Below the pieces are notes generated by a model that saw only the letters and a list, made by a program, of their open reading frames with translations, was not told the origin of the DNA and ran no database searches. The translations under genes and the position numbers were made by a program. Positions 1-7,884 of a DNA stretch of 13,855 nt are shown here, one piece after another. The DNA comes from Clostridiales bacterium (GTDB lineage Bacteria > Bacillota > Clostridia > Caldicoprobacterales > UBA3941). The stretch spans positions 1 to 13,855 of the forward strand of contig JAAYKZ010000055.1 of NCBI GenBank assembly GCA_012522165.1. Reading direction: 5' to 3'. Within the stretch, counting starts at the first letter, position 1. Each line of letters begins with the position of its first letter.

Positions 1-94
1 GTTCTGGATGTTGAGCATCCAGGACCCGCACAACAAAGAAACCGGCCAATACTCCTATCATGGTTAATACCCAAACTTCTTTCTTAATTTTCAT
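1..94 (-). CDS. Membrane-anchored protein, N-terminal fragment (possible second DUF881 protein)
   Basis: This gene runs off the left edge, so only 31 codons are visible. The protein starts MKIKKEVWVLTMIGVLAGFF and goes on into VVRVLDAQHPE. That is a short basic N-terminus followed by one hydrophobic segment (about residues 7-22), which suggests an anchored or exported protein. The ATG at 94-92 is preceded at a good distance by GAGGG, which overlaps the TGA stop of the upstream DUF881 gene; the gap is 9 bases, so the two are co-transcribed and perhaps translationally coupled. In many Clostridia two DUF881 genes lie in tandem between ftsQ and the sbp/ftsZ region, which makes a second DUF881 protein the likeliest guess. 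The visible part has no diagnostic DUF881 motif, so this rests on context. Confidence 0.6.
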   Translation of the reverse strand, partial: MKIKKEVWVLTMIGVLAGFFVVRVLDAQHPE

Positions 95-103
95 TCATAT
101 CCC

Positions 104-814
104 TCACGACTTTTTGTCCTGTATAGGCTGTGCATATTTAAAATTTATAGTTCCTTCATAACCCGGGATTGTTATATTGGATTCTGCTCTGATCCTAATA
201 TCTAGTATTTGACTCAGGTTTTCCACTACTCCACCTAAAAGCTTTAGCGCTGCTTCAAGGTTATCTGGATTACCAATGGCTTTTATTTCAAAGGGTACGG
301 AATGTCTATTGGTGTTTATAACAATATAATCACCAGCATTTCGAATTTCAGTTGTAGAAATAACTCTCTCGTTGTTGATAGCTATAGCTTCAGCGCCAGC
401 AGCGTTTAGTTCATTAATCAATCTCAATAGATCATCATAGTGTACATTTTGCACTATTTGCTGTCCTCCATCCCAGGTGTTGATATATAGATTGTCGACA
501 GTAACAATTACTCCAGGACCTTCCATGGGAAGTAATCCAGCAATACTTTTAGTTTTTTCCAATTCATTTATCAGGGTCTCATTTTCTGACGAATTTTCAT
601 AATTGCTTATAATGTTCTCATATTCCTTAATTTGATTCTGTAGAGCTTCATTATCTTGCCCTAATTTGTTAATTTGTTCTATTAGTTCTTGAGTTCTCTG
701 CCTGGAAACATTTCCTCCTACTCTTTGAACATTTTTAAATTGCGCAGCCAACGCCAGACCCAATATTAGGCTAACCAAGGTTAGAGCAAGTTGAGCTCCA
801 TTGAGTTTCTTCAT
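104..814 (-). CDS. DUF881 (YlxW-like) division-cluster protein
   Basis: A 236-residue protein of the DUF881 family, found beside ftsQ/divIB in Firmicutes and Actinobacteria; its biochemical role is not established. One membrane helix lies near residues 7-24. A region rich in E, Q, N and K (about 38-90) is probably a coiled coil. The DUF881 domain follows from about 95 to 230, with the family pattern GPGVIVTVDN, AGAEAIAINNERV and a C-terminal IPGYEGTINFKYAQP. A basic first residue block and a single helix suggest a bitopic protein with the folded domain outside. The ATG is preceded by GAGGTGA, which overlaps the TGA of ftsQ (9-base gap), so the two are likely translated together. The family call is firm; the function is not known. 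Confidence 0.9.
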   Translation of the reverse strand: MKKLNGAQLALTLVSLILGLALAAQFKNVQRVGGNVSRQRTQELIEQINKLGQDNEALQNQIKEYENIISNYENSSENETLINELEKTKSIAGLLPMEGPGVIVTVDNLYINTWDGGQQIVQNVHYDDLLRLINELNAAGAEAIAINNERVISTTEIRNAGDYIVINTNRHSVPFEIKAIGNPDNLEAALKLLGGVVENLSQILDIRIRAESNITIPGYEGTINFKYAQPIQDKKS

Positions 815-823
815 AGATTCACC

Positions 824-1612
824 TCAACTTTCATCAGGATAAAATACTGGTTTTGACGGAGCACTTAAATCTAATATACCTCCTGTAAGGCCTTGACAAA
901 CCTCTTTTAGCTTATCACTTTTTAACCAAATTAGTTTTTTATCCATTTCTATTGCTTGTCCAATTCGTGTTCTTATACCTTCTGTCAATATTAGTTCAAT
1001 ATCATCTGGATTACCCATCATTATCTCAGATATTTGATTTTCAAGTTCCAGTTGGTATATAGATTCTAAAATTCTAGAAAGAACTTTTACCTGATATTCT
1101 TCCTCTGTTACTAGTTTTTTACCCACTACGAAACTTCTTATTTCCATATCCTGCACCAAGGGATAGCCAATATCATCAAGCTCATCGGTTATCTCCACAA
1201 TATTACAGTCTTTATCTATTATAAAGTATGAGTTTAGATATGGGATAATGGCAACAGTCTTTCTTTCGTATACTGTAATAATAACCTCATCAGGATAACT
1301 GAGTTTTATGGACATTACTTCCAGATATGGTATGGTCTCAATTCTTTCCTTTACCAAGCCCTTGTCCAACTTTAAAATATTTTGCTTATATGATATGCCC
1401 GATCTCTTTATGATATCTTCTTTTTTAATTTTCTCATTTCCTACAACAGTTATTTTTTTTATCTGAAAACTTTCCGTTCCGAGATAAAGTATTCCAATAG
1501 TTGCGAGAAACAAAATAAGGATTAGGAACATATATCTTTTTTTCTTTGAGCCTCTCAACCAATCACCCCATCCCTTATGCATAGGGTATAAGCCAGAAAA
1601 TGATCTATACAT
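824..1612 (-). CDS. ftsQ: Cell division protein FtsQ/DivIB
   Basis: A 262-residue bitopic division protein. In known systems FtsQ/DivIB binds FtsL and DivIC/FtsB and helps control septal peptidoglycan synthesis by the FtsW-PBP pair. The N-terminal 26 residues are basic (KKKR before the helix). One membrane helix spans about 27-45, and a POTRA domain follows at about 49-117, opening FQIKKITVVGNEKIKKEDII and closing with the typical YPDEVIITVYERK. The rest is the outer beta domain. Length matches Firmicute DivIB. The start is the ATG at 1612-1610; its SD (AAGGG) is weak and about 12 bases away, but the next in-frame ATG (MHKGW) has no SD at all. It lies 31 bases after murA. Whether to call it FtsQ or DivIB is only naming. 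Confidence 0.93.
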   Translation of the reverse strand: MYRSFSGLYPMHKGWGDWLRGSKKKRYMFLILILFLATIGILYLGTESFQIKKITVVGNEKIKKEDIIKRSGISYKQNILKLDKGLVKERIETIPYLEVMSIKLSYPDEVIITVYERKTVAIIPYLNSYFIIDKDCNIVEITDELDDIGYPLVQDMEIRSFVVGKKLVTEEEYQVKVLSRILESIYQLELENQISEIMMGNPDDIELILTEGIRTRIGQAIEMDKKLIWLKSDKLKEVCQGLTGGILDLSAPSKPVFYPDES

Positions 1613-1643
1613 TTTCTAGCTTTACCCTTACAGTCTTTGTTGT

Positions 1644-2900
1644 CTAATCTTCTAACCTTTCTATTTGAGCCCCAACGCTCCTTAGATTGCCTTCTAGGCA
1701 TTCATATCCGCGATCAATATGATGGATGTTTTCTACAACAGTTTCACCTTCAGCTCTTAAACCTGCCAGCACCAATGCAGCACCTCCTCTTAGATCCCAA
1801 GAGGAAACCGTTGTACCTATAAGCTTCTCTACACCTTGGATAACTGCTGTCTTTCCATCAGTTCTAATGTTGGCACCCAAACGTATTAGTTCTGGAACAT
1901 GTTTAAACCTATTTTCAAATATGGTTTCTACTAAAACACTGGTTCCACTTGCAACTGATAGAAGACTCATAAGTTGAGCTTGCATATCCGTGGGAAAACC
2001 GGGATAGGGTAGAGTTGTAGTATGATATATTGGTAATGGTCTTTCCCTTCCTATAATACGGACAGATGTTCCTGAAGCCTTTATAATTGCCCCTGACTCC
2101 CTCAGTTTAGCAATAATAGGTTGAATATGATCTAAGACCACGTTCTCTACCAATAAATCCCCACCGGTTATAGCTCCAGCTGTTAGATATGTTCCTGCAA
2201 CTATCCGATCAGGAATAATTGTATACTCAGTGCCATTTTTAGGCTTTCTGCCTTCCACAACTATGGTGCTGGTTCCAGCTCCACTGACCCTTCCTCCAAT
2301 GGCATTTATAAAATCTTGCAAGTCTTTTATTTCAGGTTCCTTGGCTGCATTACGAATTATGGTATATCCTTGGGCAGCTGTAGCTGCCAAGATTATATTC
2401 TCCGTAGCACCAACACTTGGATAATCCAAATGAATATCAGCACCTAGCATTTTAGATGCTTCACATTCAATATAGCCGTGGGAATCATTGATTTTTATTC
2501 CCAACCTCTTAAGTCCATATAAATGCAAATCAATAGGTCTTTGTCCTATCTCACATCCTCCCGGGTATGTAACTCTAGCCTTCCCTGCCCTGGCAATCAT
2601 GGCTCCCAAAAATATGATGGAAGACCGAATTTGTTTTACATACTCATCTGGGATTACCCAGGTGGTTATAGTAGAGGGATCTATGATCAGAGTTCTTTTC
2701 TCGCGCTTAACCTTACACCCAACAGCTCTTAAAATACCAAGAACTTTTTCTATATCAGCTAAACTAGGGCAATCATTTATTACAACCTGTTTGGTGGTCA
2801 ATAATGCAGCCGCTAGAATCGGTAGAATAGAATTTTTGGCTCCTGTTACTCTGATAGTGCCTTCCAGCTTACTGCCTCCGGTGATTAGATATTTTGCCAT
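1644..2900 (-). CDS. murA: UDP-N-acetylglucosamine 1-carboxyvinyltransferase MurA
   Basis: MurA transfers the enolpyruvyl group of phosphoenolpyruvate to UDP-GlcNAc, the first committed step of peptidoglycan synthesis, in the cytoplasm. Counting from the chosen start, the GAKNS motif puts Lys22 and Asn23 where family members bind UDP-GlcNAc. The loop YPGGCEIGQRPIDLH carries the catalytic Cys116, so this is the fosfomycin-sensitive type, not the Asp variant. DYPSVGATENI is also typical. Start choice: the ATG at 2900-2898 (MAKYLITGG) has a strong SD, AGAGAGGTG, six bases upstream and gives 418 residues, the family length. An in-frame ATG at 2933 would add 11 non-conserved residues with a poorly placed SD. 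Odd context: it follows ftsW directly, where murG is expected, and its SD sits in a possible hairpin. Confidence 0.96.
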   Translation of the reverse strand: MAKYLITGGSKLEGTIRVTGAKNSILPILAAALLTTKQVVINDCPSLADIEKVLGILRAVGCKVKREKRTLIIDPSTITTWVIPDEYVKQIRSSIIFLGAMIARAGKARVTYPGGCEIGQRPIDLHLYGLKRLGIKINDSHGYIECEASKMLGADIHLDYPSVGATENIILAATAAQGYTIIRNAAKEPEIKDLQDFINAIGGRVSGAGTSTIVVEGRKPKNGTEYTIIPDRIVAGTYLTAGAITGGDLLVENVVLDHIQPIIAKLRESGAIIKASGTSVRIIGRERPLPIYHTTTLPYPGFPTDMQAQLMSLLSVASGTSVLVETIFENRFKHVPELIRLGANIRTDGKTAVIQGVEKLIGTTVSSWDLRGGAALVLAGLRAEGETVVENIHHIDRGYECLEGNLRSVGAQIERLED

Positions 2901-2977
2901 TGTATACACCTCTCTTTGAAACTTTAATCCCATATCATGATATGCACTCCAAAAAAGAGGTGTTACAATTATATGTC
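2901..2977 (-). promoter_or_regulatory. murA leader with possible SD-sequestering hairpin
   Basis: The 77 bases between ftsW and murA hold an inverted repeat: ACACCTCT at 2963-2956 pairs perfectly with AGAGGTGT at 2913-2906, and the second arm is the core of the murA SD. Allowing two single-base bulges, the stem grows to about 14 bp (GUA/UAC outside, UUU/AAA inside) and ends three bases before the start codon. The loop contains the self-complementary 2931-2944 element, which could form a small inner hairpin. A perfect TATAAT (2973-2968, minus strand) would place a transcript start next to the first arm, but no convincing -35 is present. Folding is by eye; the regulatory role is inference. Confidence 0.4.
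2931..2944. repeat. 14-bp perfect palindrome CATATCATGATATG
   Basis: CATATCATGATATG reads the same on both strands. As DNA it has the symmetry of a dimeric regulator site. As RNA it could form a 5-bp stem with a CATG loop inside the larger murA leader fold. It overlaps the rejected upstream ATG of murA. AT-rich palindromes of this size can arise by chance, and I recognise no known operator in it. Confidence 0.45.
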
Positions 2978-4084
2978 CTAGGCCTTCTCACAGTATTTAG
3001 ATATATTAAGTAAAACTCCTATACTTGCCATAAAAAAAGCTAGAGAAGAGCCGCCTGCGCTAATAAAGGGTAGTGGTAAGCCTGTTGCAGGCATGGATGA
3101 AGTTACAACTGCAATATTTATTACGGTTTGGATTCCAATTGCTGCAGTAATACCAGTAGCCAATAGACATCCAAACAGATCAGGAGCGGTGAGTGCTATT
3201 CTTATTCCGCGCCATATTAGTATTAAGTATAACACTATAACAAGGGAAGCCCCTACAAATCCAAGCTCTTCACCTATAATAGCAAATATAAAGTCAGTTT
3301 CTGCATAAGGAAGAAATAAATACTTTTGCCTACTCTTGCCCAATCCCATGCCAAACAGCCCTCCGGAACCTAAGGCATATAAGGATTGAATAACCTGAAA
3401 ACCGTCATCCAGGGGATCTGCCCAAGGATCTAAAAAGGTCAAATAACGCTTTACCCTGTAGTCATTGGGGTCCACCCGCTGAAGCAAGGCTACTATTCCT
3501 GCAATTCCCGCACAAGCTACTGCCCCAAAGTGGAGTATTTTTGCCCCACCTACAAATAGAATAACCATGGCTAGCATTACTATACTGCTGGCAGTGCTTA
3601 GATTGGGCTGCATAAATATAAGAACGAATATAATTCCCGTAATTAAGAGATAATAGCCAAAGCCTTTAATAGGCCTTTTTATACGATCTTTATTTTTGGA
3701 TATACTTGCTGACAAATATACAATTAGGCCAAACTTTGCAATCTCAGAGGGTTGTATACTAACTCCTGCTATATTAAACCAACGTCTAGCATTGTTGATA
3801 TTAACTCCAAAAAACAAAACTGCTATTAATAGGCCAATACTAATAATAAGGGCAAGATTAGCATACTTTTTCAGTCTCCAATAGTCAAAATTGGCCATTA
3901 GTATCATTGCAATTAACCCTATCACTGCCCATCTAGATTGGGTTTTTAGAAAGTAGTAGCTGTCTTGGATTTTTTCACTATGCTGAGCCATGTAAAAGCT
4001 GGAACTAAACACCATTACAATTCCAAAACATACTAATATAATAGTAGTTATAAATATAGGGTAATCCATGGGCTTTTTTTTCAT
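2978..4084 (-). CDS. ftsW: SEDS peptidoglycan glycosyltransferase FtsW/SpoVE
   Basis: A 368-residue polytopic membrane protein of the SEDS family, which polymerises lipid II into glycan strands together with a class B PBP. About ten hydrophobic segments can be read. Family motifs in order: NARRWFNIAGVSIQPSEIAK (98-117), QPNLST (159-164), the long loop ending YAETDFIFAIIGEELG (260-275, with the conserved Asp264) and TGLPLPFISAGGSS (334-347). The ATG overlaps the murD stop as ATGA and has the perfect SD AAGGAGG seven bases upstream, so translation is coupled to murD. Sequence alone does not separate the division form (FtsW) from the sporulation form (SpoVE, the B. subtilis gene at this locus). 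The cluster shows one SEDS gene and one class B PBP gene, which presumably work together. Confidence 0.93.
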   Translation of the reverse strand: MKKKPMDYPIFITTIILVCFGIVMVFSSSFYMAQHSEKIQDSYYFLKTQSRWAVIGLIAMILMANFDYWRLKKYANLALIISIGLLIAVLFFGVNINNARRWFNIAGVSIQPSEIAKFGLIVYLSASISKNKDRIKRPIKGFGYYLLITGIIFVLIFMQPNLSTASSIVMLAMVILFVGGAKILHFGAVACAGIAGIVALLQRVDPNDYRVKRYLTFLDPWADPLDDGFQVIQSLYALGSGGLFGMGLGKSRQKYLFLPYAETDFIFAIIGEELGFVGASLVIVLYLILIWRGIRIALTAPDLFGCLLATGITAAIGIQTVINIAVVTSSMPATGLPLPFISAGGSSLAFFMASIGVLLNISKYCEKA

Positions 4085-5448
4085 CTTTTTTCCTCCTTGA
4101 GAACCCTTACAGCCTCTTTGAACACCCTTCCCCTTTCCTCAAAATCCTTAAACATATCCCAGCTGGCACAGGCAGGGGAAAGAAGGACATTGCCACCAGG
4201 CAGTGCAAGACTGAAGGCTTTTTTGACCCCCTCCTCCAAACTGTCTACTTTATAAACATTTTGGAAGCCCTTGTCCTTGGCAGCTTTTATTATTTTGTCT
4301 GATGTTTGTCCCAGCACCACTATATGACTAACTATTTGTCCACAGGCCTCTATTAAAGGCTCAAAACTGCTACCTTTGTCATATCCCCCTGCAATTAATA
4401 CCGTAGGAGAAGTCATAGAATCTATAGCTTTTTTAGCCGCATCTATATTTGTGCCCTTTGAATCGTTATAAAAGGTAATTCCATCTACAGTATCCACTAG
4501 CTCAATTCTGTGTTCTACGCCGCGAAAAACCTTTAAAACCTCAGAAATAGTTTTGGGTGAAGCCCCCATAACTCTGGTTATTAAGGCAGCAGCCAAAGCA
4601 TTTTCCAAGTTGTGAGGTCCAGGTATGAAAATATCCCTAGTTCTACATACAGTCTCCCTTCCTTGACCTACATCCAGAACTAGCCAATCATCCTCCACCC
4701 ATGCTCCTCTTGATAAAACTTGGGTTCTGCTAAAGAACAAAACTTGCCCTTTTGCTCTTTGAGCCAGGCTAGCGCTTAAGGGATCACCAGCATTTAATAT
4801 GACCCAATCCCATGGAGTAGAGTTTTTAAAGATGCCGGCCTTTAAATCAATATAATTCTCCATAGTCTTATGTCTGTCTAAATGATCCGGAGTAATATTT
4901 AACACAGCGGCTACTCTAGGATGAAATGTGGGCATAGCCTCCAGTTGAAAGCTGCTAACCTCTGCAACTACAACCTGGGACTCTTGGGCCTGCCTTGCAA
5001 TACTTGCAAAAGGAATGCCTATATTTCCTACTACATAGGTTTCTCTAGGTACTGCCTTAAATATCTCTCCTACTAAAGCAGTAGTAGTAGTTTTTCCGTT
5101 AGTTCCCGTAATGGCCACTATAGGTGCTTTACATAAGCGATAGGCTAATTCTACCTCGCTGATGACTTCTATTCCCATATTTATAGCCTTTCGTACAAAC
5201 GGGGAATCTATAGAAATGCCTGGGCTTATAACTACTAAATCTGCTCTATCTAAATATTCATCAGGTCTAACCTCTAATGCCCACTCAACCCCTATAGAGT
5301 CTAGCTCTTGATATACTTCTCCCAACTTATATTTATTCTTTATATCATTGGCTATTACATTAGCTCCCAAATCTTTCAAAGCTTTTGCTGCAGCTAAACC
5401 GCTACGAGCTAAACCTACAACTAATATATTTTTATCTGTAAAGTTCAT
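4081..5448 (-). CDS. murD: UDP-N-acetylmuramoyl-L-alanine--D-glutamate ligase MurD
   Basis: MurD adds D-glutamate to UDP-MurNAc-L-Ala using ATP, in the cytoplasm. The 455-residue protein has the three-domain Mur ligase layout. It begins with a Rossmann-like N-terminal domain (VVGLARSGLAA near 10-20). The ATP P-loop VAITGTNGKTTT lies near 111-122 (Lys119), EVSSFQLE near 163-170 and DHLDRH near 188-193. Lys203 in DLKAGIF is the probable carbamylated lysine. A C-terminal domain contains FYNDSKGTN and SPACASWDMFKDFEERG, both characteristic of MurD and not of MurC, MurE or MurF. The ATG has a GGGGG-type SD in the 15-base gap after mraY, and the stop overlaps the ftsW start by 4 bases. Length is normal for the family. 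Confidence 0.96.
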   Translation of the reverse strand: MNFTDKNILVVGLARSGLAAAKALKDLGANVIANDIKNKYKLGEVYQELDSIGVEWALEVRPDEYLDRADLVVISPGISIDSPFVRKAINMGIEVISEVELAYRLCKAPIVAITGTNGKTTTTALVGEIFKAVPRETYVVGNIGIPFASIARQAQESQVVVAEVSSFQLEAMPTFHPRVAAVLNITPDHLDRHKTMENYIDLKAGIFKNSTPWDWVILNAGDPLSASLAQRAKGQVLFFSRTQVLSRGAWVEDDWLVLDVGQGRETVCRTRDIFIPGPHNLENALAAALITRVMGASPKTISEVLKVFRGVEHRIELVDTVDGITFYNDSKGTNIDAAKKAIDSMTSPTVLIAGGYDKGSSFEPLIEACGQIVSHIVVLGQTSDKIIKAAKDKGFQNVYKVDSLEEGVKKAFSLALPGGNVLLSPACASWDMFKDFEERGRVFKEAVRVLKEEKR

Positions 5449-5463
5449 AGTTTTTCCCCCTGT

Positions 5464-6453
5464 CTATACCGCCAACAAGCCTATGAGACAAAGCAGTGCA
5501 GTGGCAATCATAAACATGGCTACCACTCTAGTCTCAGGCATGCCTCCTAGTTCAAAATGATGATGAAGGGGACTCATTCTAAAGATTCGCTTACCCCTGC
5601 TTTTAAAAGATATTACCTGAAGAATTACTGATAAGGATTCTGCCATATAAACTCCACCTATTATAGGAAGGAGCAGAGGCAGTTTAAGTAATATCATCAC
5701 CGCAACTACGCCTCCACCTAAGGCCATTGAACCAGTATCACCCATAAAAACTTTAGCCGGATGAACATTGAACCTTAAAAAACCAAGACAGGCACCGGTC
5801 ATAGCTGCAGAAAAAATAGCTAGATTTTTATAGTTATCCGCTATATATAGTTGCCCATCTTGCCCCATGGCATGGGCAGCAAAAGCAGCGATAATACTCA
5901 TAGTCATTGATACAATCAAAGTTACCCCTGAAGCCAAACCATCTAGTCCATCAGTCAGATTAACGCTATTAACAGTTCCTAGTATTATAAAAACCATGAT
6001 AGGTATATAAAAATAACCCAAATCCCATTCTATATTAGCAAAGGGAATATAAACACTACTCCCAATATTGTTATAAGCAAAAAAGGCAAACAAGACAGAT
6101 ATTATGATCTGTCCTAAAATTTTTTGATAGGCTTTAAGTCCAAGAGATCGTTTCATATAAACCTTTATAAAATCATCTATAAATCCAATAGCTCCAAAGC
6201 CTAAAGTAGATAATACAGCAGCAAATACAAAATCATAGCTTCTAATTGCCAGACTTAAGGAAACTAGTACAATGGAGATGATGAACATAGTACCTCCCAT
6301 GGTAGGAGTTCCTGACTTAGAATAATGAGATTTAGGCCCCTCATCACGAATATTCTGCCCTATCTTTAGCTTTCTCAGCATTGGGATAATGGCAACACCT
6401 AATGCCAAGGTAAGCACAAATGATATGATTACTGAATAAATGATTCTATCCAT
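5464..6453 (-). CDS. mraY: Phospho-N-acetylmuramoyl-pentapeptide-transferase MraY
   Basis: MraY moves phospho-MurNAc-pentapeptide from UDP to undecaprenyl phosphate, making lipid I at the inner face of the membrane. The 329-residue protein is strongly hydrophobic, with about ten membrane segments. Hallmarks in order: SHYSKSGTPTMGG (42-54), the FIDDFIKV pair Asp93-Asp94, NSVNLTDGLDGLASG (162-176), FMGDTGSMALGG (236-247) and the cytoplasmic loop RMSPLHHHFELGGMPE (292-307). These set it apart from WecA/TagO relatives. The SD AGAGGAGG lies about nine bases from the ATG, in the 18-base gap after murF. The product is the direct substrate of MurG, whose gene is missing from this stretch. Confidence 0.97.
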   Translation of the reverse strand: MDRIIYSVIISFVLTLALGVAIIPMLRKLKIGQNIRDEGPKSHYSKSGTPTMGGTMFIISIVLVSLSLAIRSYDFVFAAVLSTLGFGAIGFIDDFIKVYMKRSLGLKAYQKILGQIIISVLFAFFAYNNIGSSVYIPFANIEWDLGYFYIPIMVFIILGTVNSVNLTDGLDGLASGVTLIVSMTMSIIAAFAAHAMGQDGQLYIADNYKNLAIFSAAMTGACLGFLRFNVHPAKVFMGDTGSMALGGGVVAVMILLKLPLLLPIIGGVYMAESLSVILQVISFKSRGKRIFRMSPLHHHFELGGMPETRVVAMFMIATALLCLIGLLAV

Positions 6454-6471
6454 TGGATATTTTCCTCCTCT

Positions 6472-7884
6472 TTATTGCCTGTTGCCCCAACTTCTTAAGT
6501 ATTCTACTATCTCTTCCATTTTCATGCCTCGTGAGCCTTTTACTAATATTCTATCCCCTTGCTCTATTAAAGTGTCCAAATATTCTATTACATCTTTATT
6601 AGATTCAAGATGGATGATATTTCGATTATCCATGCCACAGCTACTGGCCCCTGTTCCAATAAACTTGCTTTCTTGACCTACTGTAATTAAAATATCAATA
6701 CCTTTATGGGCCACAACCTCACCTACCTCAGTATGACCCTTTTGTGAATAATCTCCTAGTTCAAGCATATCTCCTAAGATGGCTATCTTTCGTCCCTGCC
6801 CCAAATCCTTAAGAACCTCTATGGAAGCCTTCATGGAATCAGGACTAGCATTATATACATCATCAATGACTTTTATATTGGAGTCAGTGGTAAATATATT
6901 AAGCCTCATATTTCCTGGACGATAAGATTTTAAGCTTTTAGCAATATCAGCCATGGCTATTCCCATAATACTGCCCACTGCTGCTGCAGCCAAACTATTG
7001 TATACATTATGCTTACCTGGGATAGGAATTTCCATAGGATGGATTTCTCCCTCTATATTTAGATTATAGGAAATACCCTGTTCACCTAAAAGTTTTATAT
7101 CTTGAGCTTTTATGCTGGCTATATCACTAGTTCCATAGTATTTAATTTGATAGGGTAATTCATTAGCTATTTTACTTAAAAATTCATCATCACCATTTAA
7201 TATGGCCTTATCTTCAGATGTAAAGAAGTCAAAAATTTCCATTTTAGCTTTTAAAATATTCTCCCTAGTTCCAAGATTTTGAATATGGGATACACCTATA
7301 TTGGTAATTACCCCTATATTAGGCCTGGCAATTTCAGCTAATCTATGAATCTCCCCTAGATGATTCATTCCCATCTCTACTACTGCAACCTCATGGCTGT
7401 CCTCAAGTCCTAACAGGGTAAGAGGTAAGCCAATTTCGTTATTTAAATTACCTTGAGTTTTTAAAACCTTGAATTTTTCAGACAACACCAAAGCAATCAT
7501 GTCCTTGGTTGTTGTCTTTCCATTGCTGCCAGTAACTGCCACTACTGGTATATTAAATCGATTACGTTGGAAAGATGCCAAATCCTGAAGGGCTCTTAAT
7601 GTATCAGCTACTTTAACAACTGCTACTTCAGAAAAAAGCTCTGGCATAAATTTAGCATCCTCCCTATGTATTAAAACGGCAGACGCGCCTTTTTCTATAG
7701 CTTCGTCTACGAAATAATGGCCGTCGAACATTTCTCCTACTAAGGGAATAAAAAGCTCTCCCTTTTTGATGGTTCTGGTATCAGTGCTAACCCCATTTAT
7801 CTCAGCATCCAAATTGATAGAAGAATTCGTTAATAATTGCCCTTTTGTTGCTTCAATAATTTGTCTGATAGTAAAGGCCTTCAC
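6472..7884 (-). CDS. murF: UDP-N-acetylmuramoyl-tripeptide--D-alanyl-D-alanine ligase MurF
   Basis: MurF attaches D-Ala-D-Ala to the UDP-MurNAc-tripeptide, finishing the pentapeptide. The 470-residue protein shows an N-terminal domain with the STDTRTIKKGELFIPL pattern (34-49), the P-loop VAVTGSNGKTTTKDM (115-129), the MurF-typical TQGNLNNEIGLP (143-154), MGMNHLGEIHRLA (171-183) and ENILKAKMEIF, whose lysines 212/214 include the likely carbamylated one. The C-terminal ligase domain has DDVYNASPDSMKASIE and GSRGMKMEEIVE. The start codon is GTG, directly abutting the TAG stop of murE with no gap. The SD is a GGGAG stretch nine bases upstream inside murE, so coupling by re-initiation is likely. 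No ATG alternative is in frame nearby. Confidence 0.95.
   Translation of the reverse strand: MKAFTIRQIIEATKGQLLTNSSINLDAEINGVSTDTRTIKKGELFIPLVGEMFDGHYFVDEAIEKGASAVLIHREDAKFMPELFSEVAVVKVADTLRALQDLASFQRNRFNIPVVAVTGSNGKTTTKDMIALVLSEKFKVLKTQGNLNNEIGLPLTLLGLEDSHEVAVVEMGMNHLGEIHRLAEIARPNIGVITNIGVSHIQNLGTRENILKAKMEIFDFFTSEDKAILNGDDEFLSKIANELPYQIKYYGTSDIASIKAQDIKLLGEQGISYNLNIEGEIHPMEIPIPGKHNVYNSLAAAAVGSIMGIAMADIAKSLKSYRPGNMRLNIFTTDSNIKVIDDVYNASPDSMKASIEVLKDLGQGRKIAILGDMLELGDYSQKGHTEVGEVVAHKGIDILITVGQESKFIGTGASSCGMDNRNIIHLESNKDVIEYLDTLIEQGDRILVKGSRGMKMEEIVEYLRSWGNRQ

Noticed and set aside
2488..2919. Open frame of 143 codons on the plus strand
   Set aside because: It lies wholly antisense to murA, which has full family motifs; the translated product shows no recognisable domain and no SD was seen.
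2901..2933. Upstream ATG for murA at 2933
   Set aside because: It adds 11 residues absent from the family, and its only GGAG is 13 bases away; the ATG at 2900 has a strong, well-placed SD and gives the normal length.
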